From: Arthrobacter oryzae
GTDB lineage: Bacteria > Actinomycetota > Actinomycetes > Actinomycetales > Micrococcaceae
DNA length: 64,000 nt
NCBI RefSeq assembly: GCF_003634095.1
Contig: NZ_RBIR01000001.1
Span: 744,001 to 808,000, forward strand
Direction of reading: 5' to 3'
Of the stretch, positions 27,575 through 38,220 are shown one piece after another (positions within the stretch are counted from its first letter, which is position 1; each line of letters opens with the position of its first letter). The notes under the pieces were generated by a model. It was not told the origin of the DNA, ran no database searches, and worked only from the letters and a program-made list of their open reading frames with translations. Position numbers and translations under genes: made by a program.

Positions 27575-29923
27575 GTGACTCGCAAGACTCCTCGCATCGA
27601 GGAACCGTCCGAGAAAGAGCTTGTTGTCGAGAACGGGCCGAAGAGCTGGGCCGCCGGCGTCCCGGGCGTGTACCACTCCATGAAGCCGGCCATCGAGCAA
27701 ATGGGCCTGAACCGGACCCGCAAGACCGTCATGGCCATGAACCAGAAGGACGGCTTCGACTGTCCGAGCTGCGCCTGGCCGGACCCGCACCACCGCAAGG
27801 CGTTCGAGTTCTGTGAGAACGGGGCCAAGGCCGTTACATGGGAAGCCACCCCCATCACGATTCCCTCGAGCTTCTGGGCAGAACACCCGGTCAGCGAGCT
27901 ACGGGGCCGCTCCGAGTATTGGCTGGGCATGCAGGGCCGGCTCATCGAGCCCGTCTACAAGCCCGCCGGAGAGGACCACTACAAGCCGGTCAGCTGGGAC
28001 GAAGCCCTCCGGATTGTCGCGGACAAACTCAAGGGGCTGGACTCCCCCGACCACGCTGCGTTCTACACGAGCGGCCGCACCTCGAACGAGGCGGCCTTCC
28101 TCTACCAGCTGCTGGTCCGCGGCTACGGCACCAACAATCTGCCGGACTGCTCCAACATGTGCCACGAATCCTCGGGCTGGGCCATGGGCCAGACCATCGG
28201 CATCGGCAAGGCCACCGTCAGTTTCGACGATTACGCCAACGCGGACCTGATCATCATCATGGGCCAGAATCCGGGCACCAACCACCCCCGGATGATGACT
28301 GAGCTTGAGAACTGCAAGCACAACGGCGGCGAGATCGTCGCCGTCAACCCCCTTCCCGAGGCGGGGTTGCGCCGCTACAAGAATCCGCAGCAGGTCAATG
28401 GAGTCGTCGGTCACGGCGTCCAGATTGCGGACCAGTTTTTGCAGATCCGGATCGGCGGGGACATGGCCCTGCTGCAGGCCGTGTCCAAGCGCGTGCTCGA
28501 CGCCGAGGCCAAGAACCCGGGCACCGTCCTGGACCACGCATTCCTGGCCGAACACTGCGAGGGGCTTGAGGAACTCAAAGCACACCTGTCCCGGCTGGAT
28601 GAACAAGCCGTGCTTCAGGCCACCGGGCTGCGCAGCGAGGACATCGACGAGCTCGCCGCCCGCTACCTCAAGGCCGAGAAAGTCATCATCACCTGGGCCA
28701 TGGGCATCACGCAGCAGAAGAAGGGCGTGGCCACGATCAAGGAGATCATCAACCTCCTGCTGCTGCGCGGGAATATGGGCAAGCCCGGCGCCGGAGCCTC
28801 GCCCATCCGCGGGCACAGCAATGTCCAGGGCGACCGCACCATGGGCATCTGGGAACAGATGCCGCAGTCCTTCATGGAAGCCCTCGGCAAGGAGTTCGAC
28901 TTCGAGCCGCCCCGCGACCACGGCACGGACGCCGTCGAAACCATCAACCAGATGCGCGCCGGCCAGATCAAGGCCTTCGTCGCCCTCGGCGGCAACCTTG
29001 TGGCGGCCATCTCGGACACCAATGCCGCCGAGGCCGCAATGGAAAACACCGAGATGACGGTCCAGATCTCGACCAAACTGAATCGGTCCCATACCGTGAC
29101 CGGCCTCGAGGCCCTGATCCTGCCGACCATGGGCCGGACCGAGATTGATATACAGGAATCGGGCCCGCAGTTCGTGTCCGTCGAGGACACCGTCTGCGCC
29201 GTGCACCCGTCCTGGGGCAGCGTCGAGCCGGTGTCACATCATTTGCTCTCGGAGCCGGCCATCCTCAGCCGGCTGGGCAAACTCCTGGTCGGCGACAAGA
29301 TCAAGGCCGACTGGGACGGCTACGAAAAGAACTACGACCTCATCCGCGACCACATCTCGCGGGTCGTGGGCGGCTGCGAAGACTACAACGAACGGATCCG
29401 GCAAGAGGGCGGCTTTGTCCTCGCGAACGGTCCCCGCGACTCGCGCACGTTCCCCACACCGACCGGCAAGGCCGTGCTGACCGTCAACGACCTCGAACAT
29501 GTCCAACGGCCGGCGGGGACCCTGATCCTGCAGAGCATGCGCTCCCACGATCAGTTCAACACCACCATCTACTCGCACAACGACCGGTACCGGGGCATCA
29601 AGAAGGGCCGCCACGTGGTGTTCGTGAACCCGGACGACCTCGCCGAACTCGGCCTGTCGGACGGGCTGTACGTGGACATCCACGGGGTGCACGAAGACGG
29701 CGAGGAGCGCGTGGTCCGCAAGTTCCGTGTTGTGTCCTACCCGACGGCCCGGGGCTGCGCGGCCGCGTACTACCCCGAGGCCAACGTGCTCGTGCCCCTG
29801 AACCACACGGCCGAAGGCAGCAACACCCCGATCTCGAAGGCCGTAATTGTCCGGCTCGAGCCGAGCCGGGACCAGACCCCGGAGGGCACGGCTGAAGTCC
29901 CCGCAGACGTGGCGTCGCACTAG
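27575..29923 (+). CDS. FdhF/YdeP-type molybdopterin oxidoreductase
   Basis: 782 residues from GTG 27575, with GAAGG upstream. An N-terminal Cys cluster (CPSCAWP then CENG) resembles the YdeP subgroup rather than the four-Cys iron-sulfur site of formate dehydrogenase. The DCSNMCHESSG segment aligns with the selenocysteine-His active-site region of FdhF, so Cys196-His197 are candidate Mo ligand and base. Molybdopterin-binding segments such as RGNMGKPGAGASPIRGHSNVQGD and a C-terminal dinucleotide-binding domain follow. The substrate is unproven; YdeP is tied to acid resistance. It neighbours the cox operon and a DUF6457 gene. Confidence 0.85.
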   Translation: MTRKTPRIEEPSEKELVVENGPKSWAAGVPGVYHSMKPAIEQMGLNRTRKTVMAMNQKDGFDCPSCAWPDPHHRKAFEFCENGAKAVTWEATPITIPSSFWAEHPVSELRGRSEYWLGMQGRLIEPVYKPAGEDHYKPVSWDEALRIVADKLKGLDSPDHAAFYTSGRTSNEAAFLYQLLVRGYGTNNLPDCSNMCHESSGWAMGQTIGIGKATVSFDDYANADLIIIMGQNPGTNHPRMMTELENCKHNGGEIVAVNPLPEAGLRRYKNPQQVNGVVGHGVQIADQFLQIRIGGDMALLQAVSKRVLDAEAKNPGTVLDHAFLAEHCEGLEELKAHLSRLDEQAVLQATGLRSEDIDELAARYLKAEKVIITWAMGITQQKKGVATIKEIINLLLLRGNMGKPGAGASPIRGHSNVQGDRTMGIWEQMPQSFMEALGKEFDFEPPRDHGTDAVETINQMRAGQIKAFVALGGNLVAAISDTNAAEAAMENTEMTVQISTKLNRSHTVTGLEALILPTMGRTEIDIQESGPQFVSVEDTVCAVHPSWGSVEPVSHHLLSEPAILSRLGKLLVGDKIKADWDGYEKNYDLIRDHISRVVGGCEDYNERIRQEGGFVLANGPRDSRTFPTPTGKAVLTVNDLEHVQRPAGTLILQSMRSHDQFNTTIYSHNDRYRGIKKGRHVVFVNPDDLAELGLSDGLYVDIHGVHEDGEERVVRKFRVVSYPTARGCAAAYYPEANVLVPLNHTAEGSNTPISKAVIVRLEPSRDQTPEGTAEVPADVASH

Positions 29924-29950
29924 GCACCCGCTTGCACAGGCCGGGGCCAC

Positions 29951-30031
29951 GGGACATGCCCAGTCCCCGCCCCGGCCACCGGACATGACACCACCATGCC
30001 CACCCCTGCACCCCAGCAATGAGCATGTCCC
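29951..30031. repeat. second, degenerate copy of the CATG-centred repeat array
   Basis: Copies include GGGACATGCCC (29951-29961), GGACATGACA (29981) and GCAATGAGCATGTCCCG (30016). They match the box family at 10934-11274. As there, the array sits between a plus-strand stop codon and a terminator hairpin. Confidence 0.65.
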
Positions 30032-30052
30032 GTGGAATGGGACCCGGACGCG

Positions 30053-30088
30053 AAAGGCCGCGTTCCCTTTTTCGGGAACGCGGCCTTT
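30053..30088. terminator. strong terminator hairpin after the FdhF-like gene
   Basis: Perfect inverted repeat with 15-bp arms (AAAGGCCGCGTTCCC at 30053-30067 and its complement at 30074-30088) and a 6-nt loop of mostly T. It serves the convergent FdhF-like and DUF6457 genes. The rest of the gap up to 30227 shows nothing recognisable. Confidence 0.85.
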
Positions 30089-30227
30089 CCACATAAGCGG
30101 CCTCTCCTGCCACCGCGGCGGGCTACCGGGGCCAGCTGCCCGCAGCTGTGCGCGGCGCCGTCGGCGGCCTATCGCCGGCAGGCGCCCGCATCAGACGCCA
30201 GCCCGACGCCCGAGGCAGGCGCCCGCG

Positions 30228-30545
30228 TTATTGGGCCCGTTTGCTCCAGCCGCCTTCATCCGGACCGCCCGACTCGCCATGCTCACAGAGCTCAATGACT
30301 TTGTTCGAGGCGGCGTGCACGGCCTCTTGCGTGCCCTTGCGGCCGTTGGTGGACGCGGTGCCCGCAGCGTAGCCAACGATGAATGCACTGATGGCGTCTG
30401 CGTGCGGCCCGACGGCTTTGACCGATTCCTCGGCGACCTGGACGATCTTGTCGTGGTCGACTTCCAGGTCAAGGATCTGCAGCGCCTGGATGAGCCGACT
30501 GCTCCAATGCCGCAGCGAGCTGTCTTCGTCTCGGGACAACGTCAT
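30228..30545 (-). CDS. DUF6457 domain protein
   Basis: 105 residues from ATG 30545, chosen for the excellent ribosome site GAAGGAG; an in-frame upstream start at 30587 would cut into a palindrome. The sequence is helical and acidic (WSSRLIQALQILDLEVD, then VAEESVKAVGPHADAISAFIVGYAAG), matching the small actinobacterial DUF6457 family often found beside molybdenum cofactor genes. Its position between an FdhF-like enzyme and the CO dehydrogenase operon fits a Mo-related role, but the molecular function is unknown. The LysR gene is upstream on the same strand. Confidence 0.75.
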   Translation of the reverse strand: MTLSRDEDSSLRHWSSRLIQALQILDLEVDHDKIVQVAEESVKAVGPHADAISAFIVGYAAGTASTNGRKGTQEAVHAASNKVIELCEHGESGGPDEGGWSKRAQ

Positions 30546-30576
30546 TGCTACTCCTTCTCGCGGGTGAATGGATCGT

Positions 30577-30594
30577 CTAACCCTCAAGGGTTAG
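30577..30594 (-). promoter_or_regulatory. palindrome upstream of the DUF6457 gene
   Basis: CTAACCC-TCAA-GGGTTAG is an 18-bp inverted repeat with perfect 7-bp arms, 32 bp before the DUF6457 start. A second palindrome (CGTTGCGCAACG, 30607-30618) lies just upstream. These look like operator sites rather than a terminator. Confidence 0.45.
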
Positions 30595-30650
30595 CATCCG
30601 GCCCGGCGTTGCGCAACGCGACTCAGCGCCCGGCGAACGAGTGGACCTGC

Positions 30651-31631
30651 TCAACTCCAGAGGGCCACATGGAACTTGGGCCCCCGCCGCTCCAGCCCCC
30701 GCGAGCCGCCCGGGGCGACCATGGCCGCGGTGGCATCGGCCGTTGCGGCGAACTTTTGCAGGGCCCGGGCCATGGAGGTGGCCCGGCGGCGGTTCAGGGT
30801 GCTGGCCCACCAAAGTCCCGGGACCGGTGTCCCGGCCACGGGCACGCGGATCAGGGCTCCGCTGCGGATTTCGGGCTGGACAATGTGGCCGAGCGCCATC
30901 ATGGTTCCTTCACCGGCCCGGACGGCGGCGAGGGCCTCCGTTTCGCTGCTTAACCGGATGATCTCCGGCGCCACTCCTTGCGACGCCAGCCAGCGGCCCT
31001 CTTCGCTGGCCGCCTGGACGCCGGCGGGACCGGCAAACCACGGCCTGCCCAGCAGCTCGGACAGCGCCACCGGCCCGGGGAGCGAGGCGAGGGGGTCCCG
31101 GGCGGCCGCCACAACCACCCGCTGGTAGCGCAGGAACGGGGCCGAATCGAGGCCGACGTCGGCAGCCCCGTTGGGTGCCGGGGGCCGGGCTCCCAGGGCG
31201 ACGTCGTAGACACGCTCCAGCATGAGCGGGGCAATATCCTCCGCGTCCTCGACCACCACATCGACGGAGGCGCCGGGAACCCGGCGGGTGAAAAGGTCCA
31301 GCAGGCGCCCTGCCGCGTGCTCCGCGAAGGGCGCCGTCGCCACGATTTTCAGCCGCCCGGTCTCGGTCTGGGCGTGCGCCACCTCCCACCGGGCCTTGTC
31401 CGCGAGGCCCACAATGTCCTGGGCGTACTCGGCAAGGGCACGGCCGCCTGGGGTCAGCGCGATCCCGCCGTGGGCGCGGACAAAGAGCGGGTCACCGAGG
31501 TCCTGCCTCAGCGCGGTGAGCGCCGCAGATACGGCCGGTTCGCTGACTCCGAGCTGCGATGCGGCGGCATGAAGTGAGCCCAGCTTGGCCACCAGGGCGA
31601 AGGTCCGCAACTGTCCCAATGTCATCGCCAC
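30651..31631 (-). CDS. LysR-family regulator divergent from the CO dehydrogenase operon
   Basis: 326 residues from GTG 31631 (an ATG two codons on, 31625, is possible; an AAAGG fits the GTG better). The N-terminal winged helix-turn-helix is clear: LRTFALVAKLGSLHAAASQLGVSEPAVSAALTALRQDLGD in outline, followed by a periplasmic-binding-protein-like effector domain starting at GRLKIVATAPFAEH. It is divergent from coxM, the classic LysR arrangement, so it is the likely regulator of CO oxidation genes. The inducer is unknown. A palindrome overlaps its promoter side at 31637-31654. Confidence 0.9.
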   Translation of the reverse strand: MAMTLGQLRTFALVAKLGSLHAAASQLGVSEPAVSAALTALRQDLGDPLFVRAHGGIALTPGGRALAEYAQDIVGLADKARWEVAHAQTETGRLKIVATAPFAEHAAGRLLDLFTRRVPGASVDVVVEDAEDIAPLMLERVYDVALGARPPAPNGAADVGLDSAPFLRYQRVVVAAARDPLASLPGPVALSELLGRPWFAGPAGVQAASEEGRWLASQGVAPEIIRLSSETEALAAVRAGEGTMMALGHIVQPEIRSGALIRVPVAGTPVPGLWWASTLNRRRATSMARALQKFAATADATAAMVAPGGSRGLERRGPKFHVALWS

Positions 31632-31636
31632 GGCAT

Positions 31637-31654
31637 CATAACCTTTCGCTTATG
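31637..31654. promoter_or_regulatory. candidate LysR operator
   Basis: Inverted repeat CATAA-N8-TTATG located 6 bp before the LysR start and just upstream of the cox promoter candidate. The position and A/T arms suit LysR binding and autoregulation. Confidence 0.45.
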
Positions 31655-31660
31655 ACGATA

Positions 31661-31690
31661 TTGACACTCCTGTTCGGCCGGGGCAAGACT
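31661..31690 (+). promoter_or_regulatory. cox operon promoter candidate
   Basis: TTGACA at 31661-31666 and AAGACT at 31685-31690 are separated by 18 bp, with a leader of about 65 nt to the coxM ATG. The -35 is a perfect consensus; the -10 resembles the TAGACT of the rpsA promoter in this window. Confidence 0.55.
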
Positions 31691-31761
31691 GACCTCAATC
31701 CGGCGCTCGACAGGCGCTACACCATGCCGACGGCGGCCATTCGGAGTGTGAGGTAGGGACT

Positions 31762-32643
31762 ATGCAGATTCCGGCTCCATTTGACTACGTGCGTGCCACC
31801 ACAGTGGACAACGCCCTGGAACTTCTCGCCCGCTACGGTCCGGAATCCCGCGTCGTGGCCGGCGGCCACAGCCTCCTGCCGATGATGAAGCTGCGCCTGT
31901 CACGGCCCGAATGGCTGATCGACATCAACGACCTCTACGAACTGGACTTCATCCTCCGGGACGGCAACAAGCTCAGGGTCGGCGCCCTGACCCGCCACAC
32001 CACCTTGCTGGAGTCGGAGGAAGTCGCCGCGCTGTTCCCGATTGTCCGGGACGCGGAACAGGTGATCGCCGACCCCGTCGTGCGCAACCGCGGCACTATT
32101 GGCGGCTCGCTCTGCCAGGCTGACCCGGCCGAGGACCTGTCCACCGTTTGTGATGTCCTGGCAGCCGAGGCAGTGATCCGCGGGACAGGCGGCGAGCGCA
32201 TCTTGCCGATGGCAGAGTTCCACCGGGGCCCCTATGAAACGGCGGTCGGGCCGGATGAGCTGCTCTGCGAACTCAGGTTCCCGGTCCGTCCCCGTTCCGG
32301 CAGCGCGTATGAAAAGGTCGAACGCCGGGTCGGGGACTGGGCCGTCGGCGCCGCCGGCGCCGCCGTCTTCCTCGCCGAGGACGGGACCGTTGAGGACGCC
32401 GCCGTCGGGCTCACGGCCTTGGGGCTTGACCACCCGGTGGCCGAGGCCGCGGGCGTGCTCCGCGGCAAGCGTCCGGACGAGGGATTGTTCGCTGAAGCCG
32501 GCAGGGCGGCGGCGGCGGCCTGCAATCCCGTCGCGGACCAGCGCGGCCCGGTCGACTACAAGCGGCATCTCGCCGATGAGCTTACGCGGCGGGTATTGCG
32601 GCGGGCCTGCGCCCGCGCCGCCGCCCAGATGCAGGAAGGCTGA
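31762..32643 (+). CDS. coxM: aerobic CO dehydrogenase, medium (FAD) subunit
   Basis: 293 residues from ATG 31762 with GAGGTAGGG upstream. The two FAD-binding motifs of the xanthine oxidase-family medium subunit are present: AGGHSLLPMM near residues 34-43 and NRGTIGGSLCQADPAED near 109-125. The subunit carries electrons from the iron-sulfur subunit to the quinone or respiratory chain. It is the first gene of a nine-gene operon in M-S-L order, with coxS starting 5 bp after its stop. The operon order and the coxL signature identify the enzyme as CO dehydrogenase rather than another xanthine dehydrogenase relative. Confidence 0.92.
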   Translation: MQIPAPFDYVRATTVDNALELLARYGPESRVVAGGHSLLPMMKLRLSRPEWLIDINDLYELDFILRDGNKLRVGALTRHTTLLESEEVAALFPIVRDAEQVIADPVVRNRGTIGGSLCQADPAEDLSTVCDVLAAEAVIRGTGGERILPMAEFHRGPYETAVGPDELLCELRFPVRPRSGSAYEKVERRVGDWAVGAAGAAVFLAEDGTVEDAAVGLTALGLDHPVAEAAGVLRGKRPDEGLFAEAGRAAAAACNPVADQRGPVDYKRHLADELTRRVLRRACARAAAQMQEG

Positions 32644-32648
32644 ACCCG

Positions 32649-33199
32649 ATGCAGATCAGCATGACCGTCAACGGCACCGAGGTCACAAGTGAGATTGAGC
32701 CCCGAGTGCTGCTGGTCCACTACATCCGGGAGGTCCTGGGCCTCACGGGGACGCACTGGGGCTGCGACACGAGCAACTGCGGGACGTGTGTGGTCCTGAT
32801 GGACGGGCAGCCCGTCAAGTCCTGCACCGTCCTGGCCGCCATGGCCGCGGGGCACGACATCCGCACCGTGGAGGGGCTGGCCACCGGCGGCACCCTCGAC
32901 CCCGTCCAGCAGGGCTTCATGGAGGAGCACGGGCTGCAGTGCGGCTTCTGCACCCCGGGGATGATGCTGACGGCCCGAGCGCTGCTGGATAAGAACCCGC
33001 ACCCCGGCGACTCCGAGATCCGGCAGGCCATTTCCGGTCAGATCTGCCGGTGCACGGGGTACGCAACGATCGTCCGCTCGGTGCAGTGGGCAGCCGCCCA
33101 CCCGGCCGGCGGCGCCGGCGAGGACACAGCCGCAGGGGACGCCGTCGAAGGCACGGACACCGCCCTTGAGGACACTGCGCAAGACACAGAGGTGAAAGC

Positions 33200-33203
<4 letters not shown>
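32649..33203 (+). CDS. coxS: aerobic CO dehydrogenase, small (2Fe-2S) subunit
   Basis: 184 residues from an ATG. Both iron-sulfur sites are intact: the plant-ferredoxin-like CDTSNCGTC plus later Cys near residues 38-60, and the C-terminal four-helix site CGFCTPGMM with CRCTGYA near residues 100-140. The last 35 residues are an acidic, low-complexity tail, longer than usual for CoxS. It passes electrons from the Mo-Cu centre of CoxL to the FAD of CoxM. Its stop overlaps the coxL ATG as ATGA. Confidence 0.93.
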
Positions 33204-35592
<2,389 letters not shown>

Positions 35593-35593
<1 letters not shown>

Positions 35594-36597
35594 TGGCCGC
35601 CACCTCCGAGGCCCTGGCCGCCAGGGCGGAAGAACTCGCCGCCCGCCGTGAACCGTTCGTCCACGCCACGGTGGTCCGCGCCCAGCGTCCCACGAGCACC
35701 CATGCCGGGGACACCGCATTGGTGCTGCCCACCGGGGAGATCCAGGGCTTTGTGGGCGGACACTGCGTCGAGGCGTCGGTGCGCGAGTACAGCCTGCAGG
35801 TTCTGGCCGCCCAGGAGCCGCTCCTGCTACGGGTATTGCCCGGAGAACCCTCCCGCACCGTCGAGGAAGGCGCCGTCGAGGTCTCCAACCCGTGCCTGAG
35901 CGGCGGCGCGATCGAGATTTTCCTCCAGCCGCGAATTCCGGCGCCCCGGGTCCTGGTGGTAGGCACGACGCCGGTGGCACAGGCCCTAGCGACGCTCGGC
36001 CCCGGCGTAGGCCTCGACGTCGAACTCACGGACGGCGAATCCGCGAACCCCGGCGGCGACGATGCGGCATTGATTGTCGCCTCGCACGGCAATGCAGAAG
36101 AGGGCGCCCTGGAGGCGGCCCTGCGCGCGGGTGTCCCCTACGTTGCCCTGGTGGCCAGCGAAACGCGCGGTGCCGCCGTGCTCGGATCCCTCGACGTCGA
36201 CGACGCCCTGCGGCGGCGGGTTTTCACGCCGGCCGGTCTGCAGCTTGGTGCCCGGACCCCCGGGGAGATCGCGCTGTCCATCCTGGCCCAGCTGATAGGC
36301 GAGCGGTCCAAGGCCAGACGCCCCGGCCCGGCGTCGGCTGGAAGCGCCACGGCGGCTTCCCGGCCCTCGGCGCCCGCCGAGACAGGTCCAGAAACGGCTT
36401 CCGGGCCATCGGCGCCCACGGAGGCAGAACCGGCGGCAGTACCGGGGATCGCGACCGATCCGGTGTGCGGCATGTCCGTACCGGCCGTCGAGTCGTCCCT
36501 GCATCTGGACTACAACGGGGTGACCGTGTACTTCTGCTCTCCCGGTTGCCGGGCCGCCTTCCGCAAGGATCCGGAGCGCTATGCCCTCACGAGCTGA
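35593..36597 (+). CDS. coxF: XdhC/CoxF-family maturation protein with a C-terminal YHS domain
   Basis: 334 residues from ATG 35593, overlapping the coxL stop. Residues about 1-120 match the XdhC_CoxI N-terminal domain (FVGGHCVEASVREYS, VSNPCLSGGAIEIF), followed by a Rossmann-like domain starting at RVLVVGTTPVAQALA. After a 45-residue Ala/Pro/Ser linker, residues 289-334 form a YHS/TRASH-type metal-binding domain, DPVCGMSV then FCSPGCRAAFRKDPERY, with Cys292, Cys315 and Cys319. XdhC proteins help sulfurate and insert the Mo cofactor. The YHS fusion suggests metal, perhaps copper, handling. The symbol is by operon position and family. Confidence 0.75.
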
Positions 36598-37300
36598 ACT
36601 CCTGGGCGCCACCGGAGACCCCGGGACCCGGACCGCAGGCATCATCCTCGCCGCTGGCGCGTCCCGGCGTCTTGGCCGGCCCAAGCATCTCCTGCCTTAC
36701 GGCCCGGGGGTGCTGCTGGACGCCGTCCTGGCGACCGTCCGGGACTGCGCCCTGAGCCAGACCCTGCTGGTCCTGGGCGGCGCGGCGGCCGAAGTACAGC
36801 GCACTGTGGACACCGGCGGCTGCGACGTGGTGCTCAACCCGGATTACGGCGAAGGGTGCGCGTCCTCGATCGCCACGGCCCTGGCTGCCGTCCGCCCGGA
36901 CGTGGATGCCGTGGTCCTGCTGCTTGGCGATCAGCCCGGTATCCGCGCCGCCAGTGTCCGCGCCGTGCTCCGCGCCCTCCAGCCGGCAGGGGTCGGCGCC
37001 GCAGCGGCCGCGGTGGCCGCGGTGGCCGCGGGCACTGTCCCAACGGCCCAACCTGTCCGGCCTGTCCAAGCCGGCATCGCGGTGTGCCGCTACGACGACG
37101 GCGTGGGCCACCCGCTGGGGTTTGCCCGCCGCCTGTTCCCGGACGTGGCCGCCCTGCACGGAGACAAAGCGATCTGGAAACTCCTCGACCAGCGGGCGGA
37201 CGACGTCGTAGAGGTCCGCGTTCCGGGTCCCGTCCCCCCGGACGTGGACACGGAGGAAGACTACCGGCACCTCCTGGCAGGGCTGCGGGGGGTCACATGA
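36581..37300 (+). CDS. MocA-like molybdenum cofactor cytidylyltransferase
   Basis: 239 residues from an ATG inside the end of the preceding gene (17-bp overlap). The MobA/MocA nucleotidyltransferase motif is GIILAAGASRRLGRPKHLLPYG near residues 19-40, with the metal/nucleotide-binding LLLGDQPGI further on. MocA transfers CMP to molybdopterin, making the cytosine dinucleotide used by CO dehydrogenase, which fits the operon. An Ala/Val/Gly-rich insertion lies around residues 145-160. Specificity for CTP over GTP is inferred from context. The stop overlaps the next start as ATGA. Confidence 0.85.
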   Translation: MPSRAELLGATGDPGTRTAGIILAAGASRRLGRPKHLLPYGPGVLLDAVLATVRDCALSQTLLVLGGAAAEVQRTVDTGGCDVVLNPDYGEGCASSIATALAAVRPDVDAVVLLLGDQPGIRAASVRAVLRALQPAGVGAAAAAVAAVAAGTVPTAQPVRPVQAGIAVCRYDDGVGHPLGFARRLFPDVAALHGDKAIWKLLDQRADDVVEVRVPGPVPPDVDTEEDYRHLLAGLRGVT

Positions 37301-38220
37301 GCACTGCGGCACGGGCCGGCGCTGAGGAGGACGTGCAGCGCCGGGTCCCGGATGTCCCGTCGCTGATGACCGCGCTGGACCGCAAGAACTACCTTGCCGA
37401 CGTCGGGCTGGCGACGGCGTTGTTCCTGGCTGTCCGCCTGCCGCAGCCCATTCTGCTGGAGGGCGAGGCGGGGGTCGGGAAGACGGAGGCCGCAAAGGCG
37501 CTGGCCGAGCTCCTCGACACCCCGCTGTACCGGCTGCAGTGCTACGAGGGAATCGATGCCGGTGAAGCGCTTTACGAATGGAACCACCAGCGCCAGCTCC
37601 TCGGCATCCGGCTGGCCGAGGTCCGCGACGCGGCGGTCACGGAGACGGACCTCTTCGCTCCCCAGTACCTGCTCCGGCGGCCGCTGCTGCAGGCGCTGGA
37701 GCATCCCGGCCCGCGGCCGGCAGTGCTTCTTCTCGATGAGATCGACCGCGCCGACGCCGAATTCGAGGCTTTCACGTTTGAGCTTCTGGCAGAGTCCGCG
37801 GTTACCATCCCGGAGCTGGGCACCATCCGGGCCACGCATCCGCCCATCGTGGTCCTGACGTCCAACCGGACCCGGGACCTTCATGACGCCCTGACCCGCC
37901 GCTGCCTGTACCACTGGATCGACTACCCCGGCCCGGCCCGCATCGCCGAGATTGTGCGCCGCCGGGTGCCGGCGAGCAGCGGCCCGCTGGCACTCCAGGC
38001 GGCGGCCGTGATCACCCGGCTGCGGACCCTGGACCTCGCCAAACCGCCCGGCATTTCCGAGGCCATCGACTGGGTGTCCGCGCTGGCCGTGCTGGGAGTC
38101 GAACGCATCGATCCCGGGACGGCCGAACAAACGTGGGGCTCCATCGTCAAGAACCGCGACGACCTCGAACTCGTCGGCTCCCGCGGGGCAGCCTGGCTTG
38201 TGGAGGGCACCGATGGGTGA
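37297..38220 (+). CDS. coxD: MoxR-type AAA+ ATPase CoxD
   Basis: 307 residues from ATG 37297, in an ATGA overlap. Walker A is GEAGVGKTE near residue 53, Walker B is VLLLDEIDRADAE, sensor 1 lies in VVLTSNRTRDLHDALTRRCL, and the arginine-finger region follows. These place it in the MoxR family; CoxD is the member needed for sulfuration and copper loading of CO dehydrogenase in Oligotropha. It normally works with the VWA protein CoxE, which is the next gene, overlapping by 8 bp. Cytoplasmic chaperone-like function is inferred from family. Confidence 0.92.
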   Translation: MSTAARAGAEEDVQRRVPDVPSLMTALDRKNYLADVGLATALFLAVRLPQPILLEGEAGVGKTEAAKALAELLDTPLYRLQCYEGIDAGEALYEWNHQRQLLGIRLAEVRDAAVTETDLFAPQYLLRRPLLQALEHPGPRPAVLLLDEIDRADAEFEAFTFELLAESAVTIPELGTIRATHPPIVVLTSNRTRDLHDALTRRCLYHWIDYPGPARIAEIVRRRVPASSGPLALQAAAVITRLRTLDLAKPPGISEAIDWVSALAVLGVERIDPGTAEQTWGSIVKNRDDLELVGSRGAAWLVEGTDG

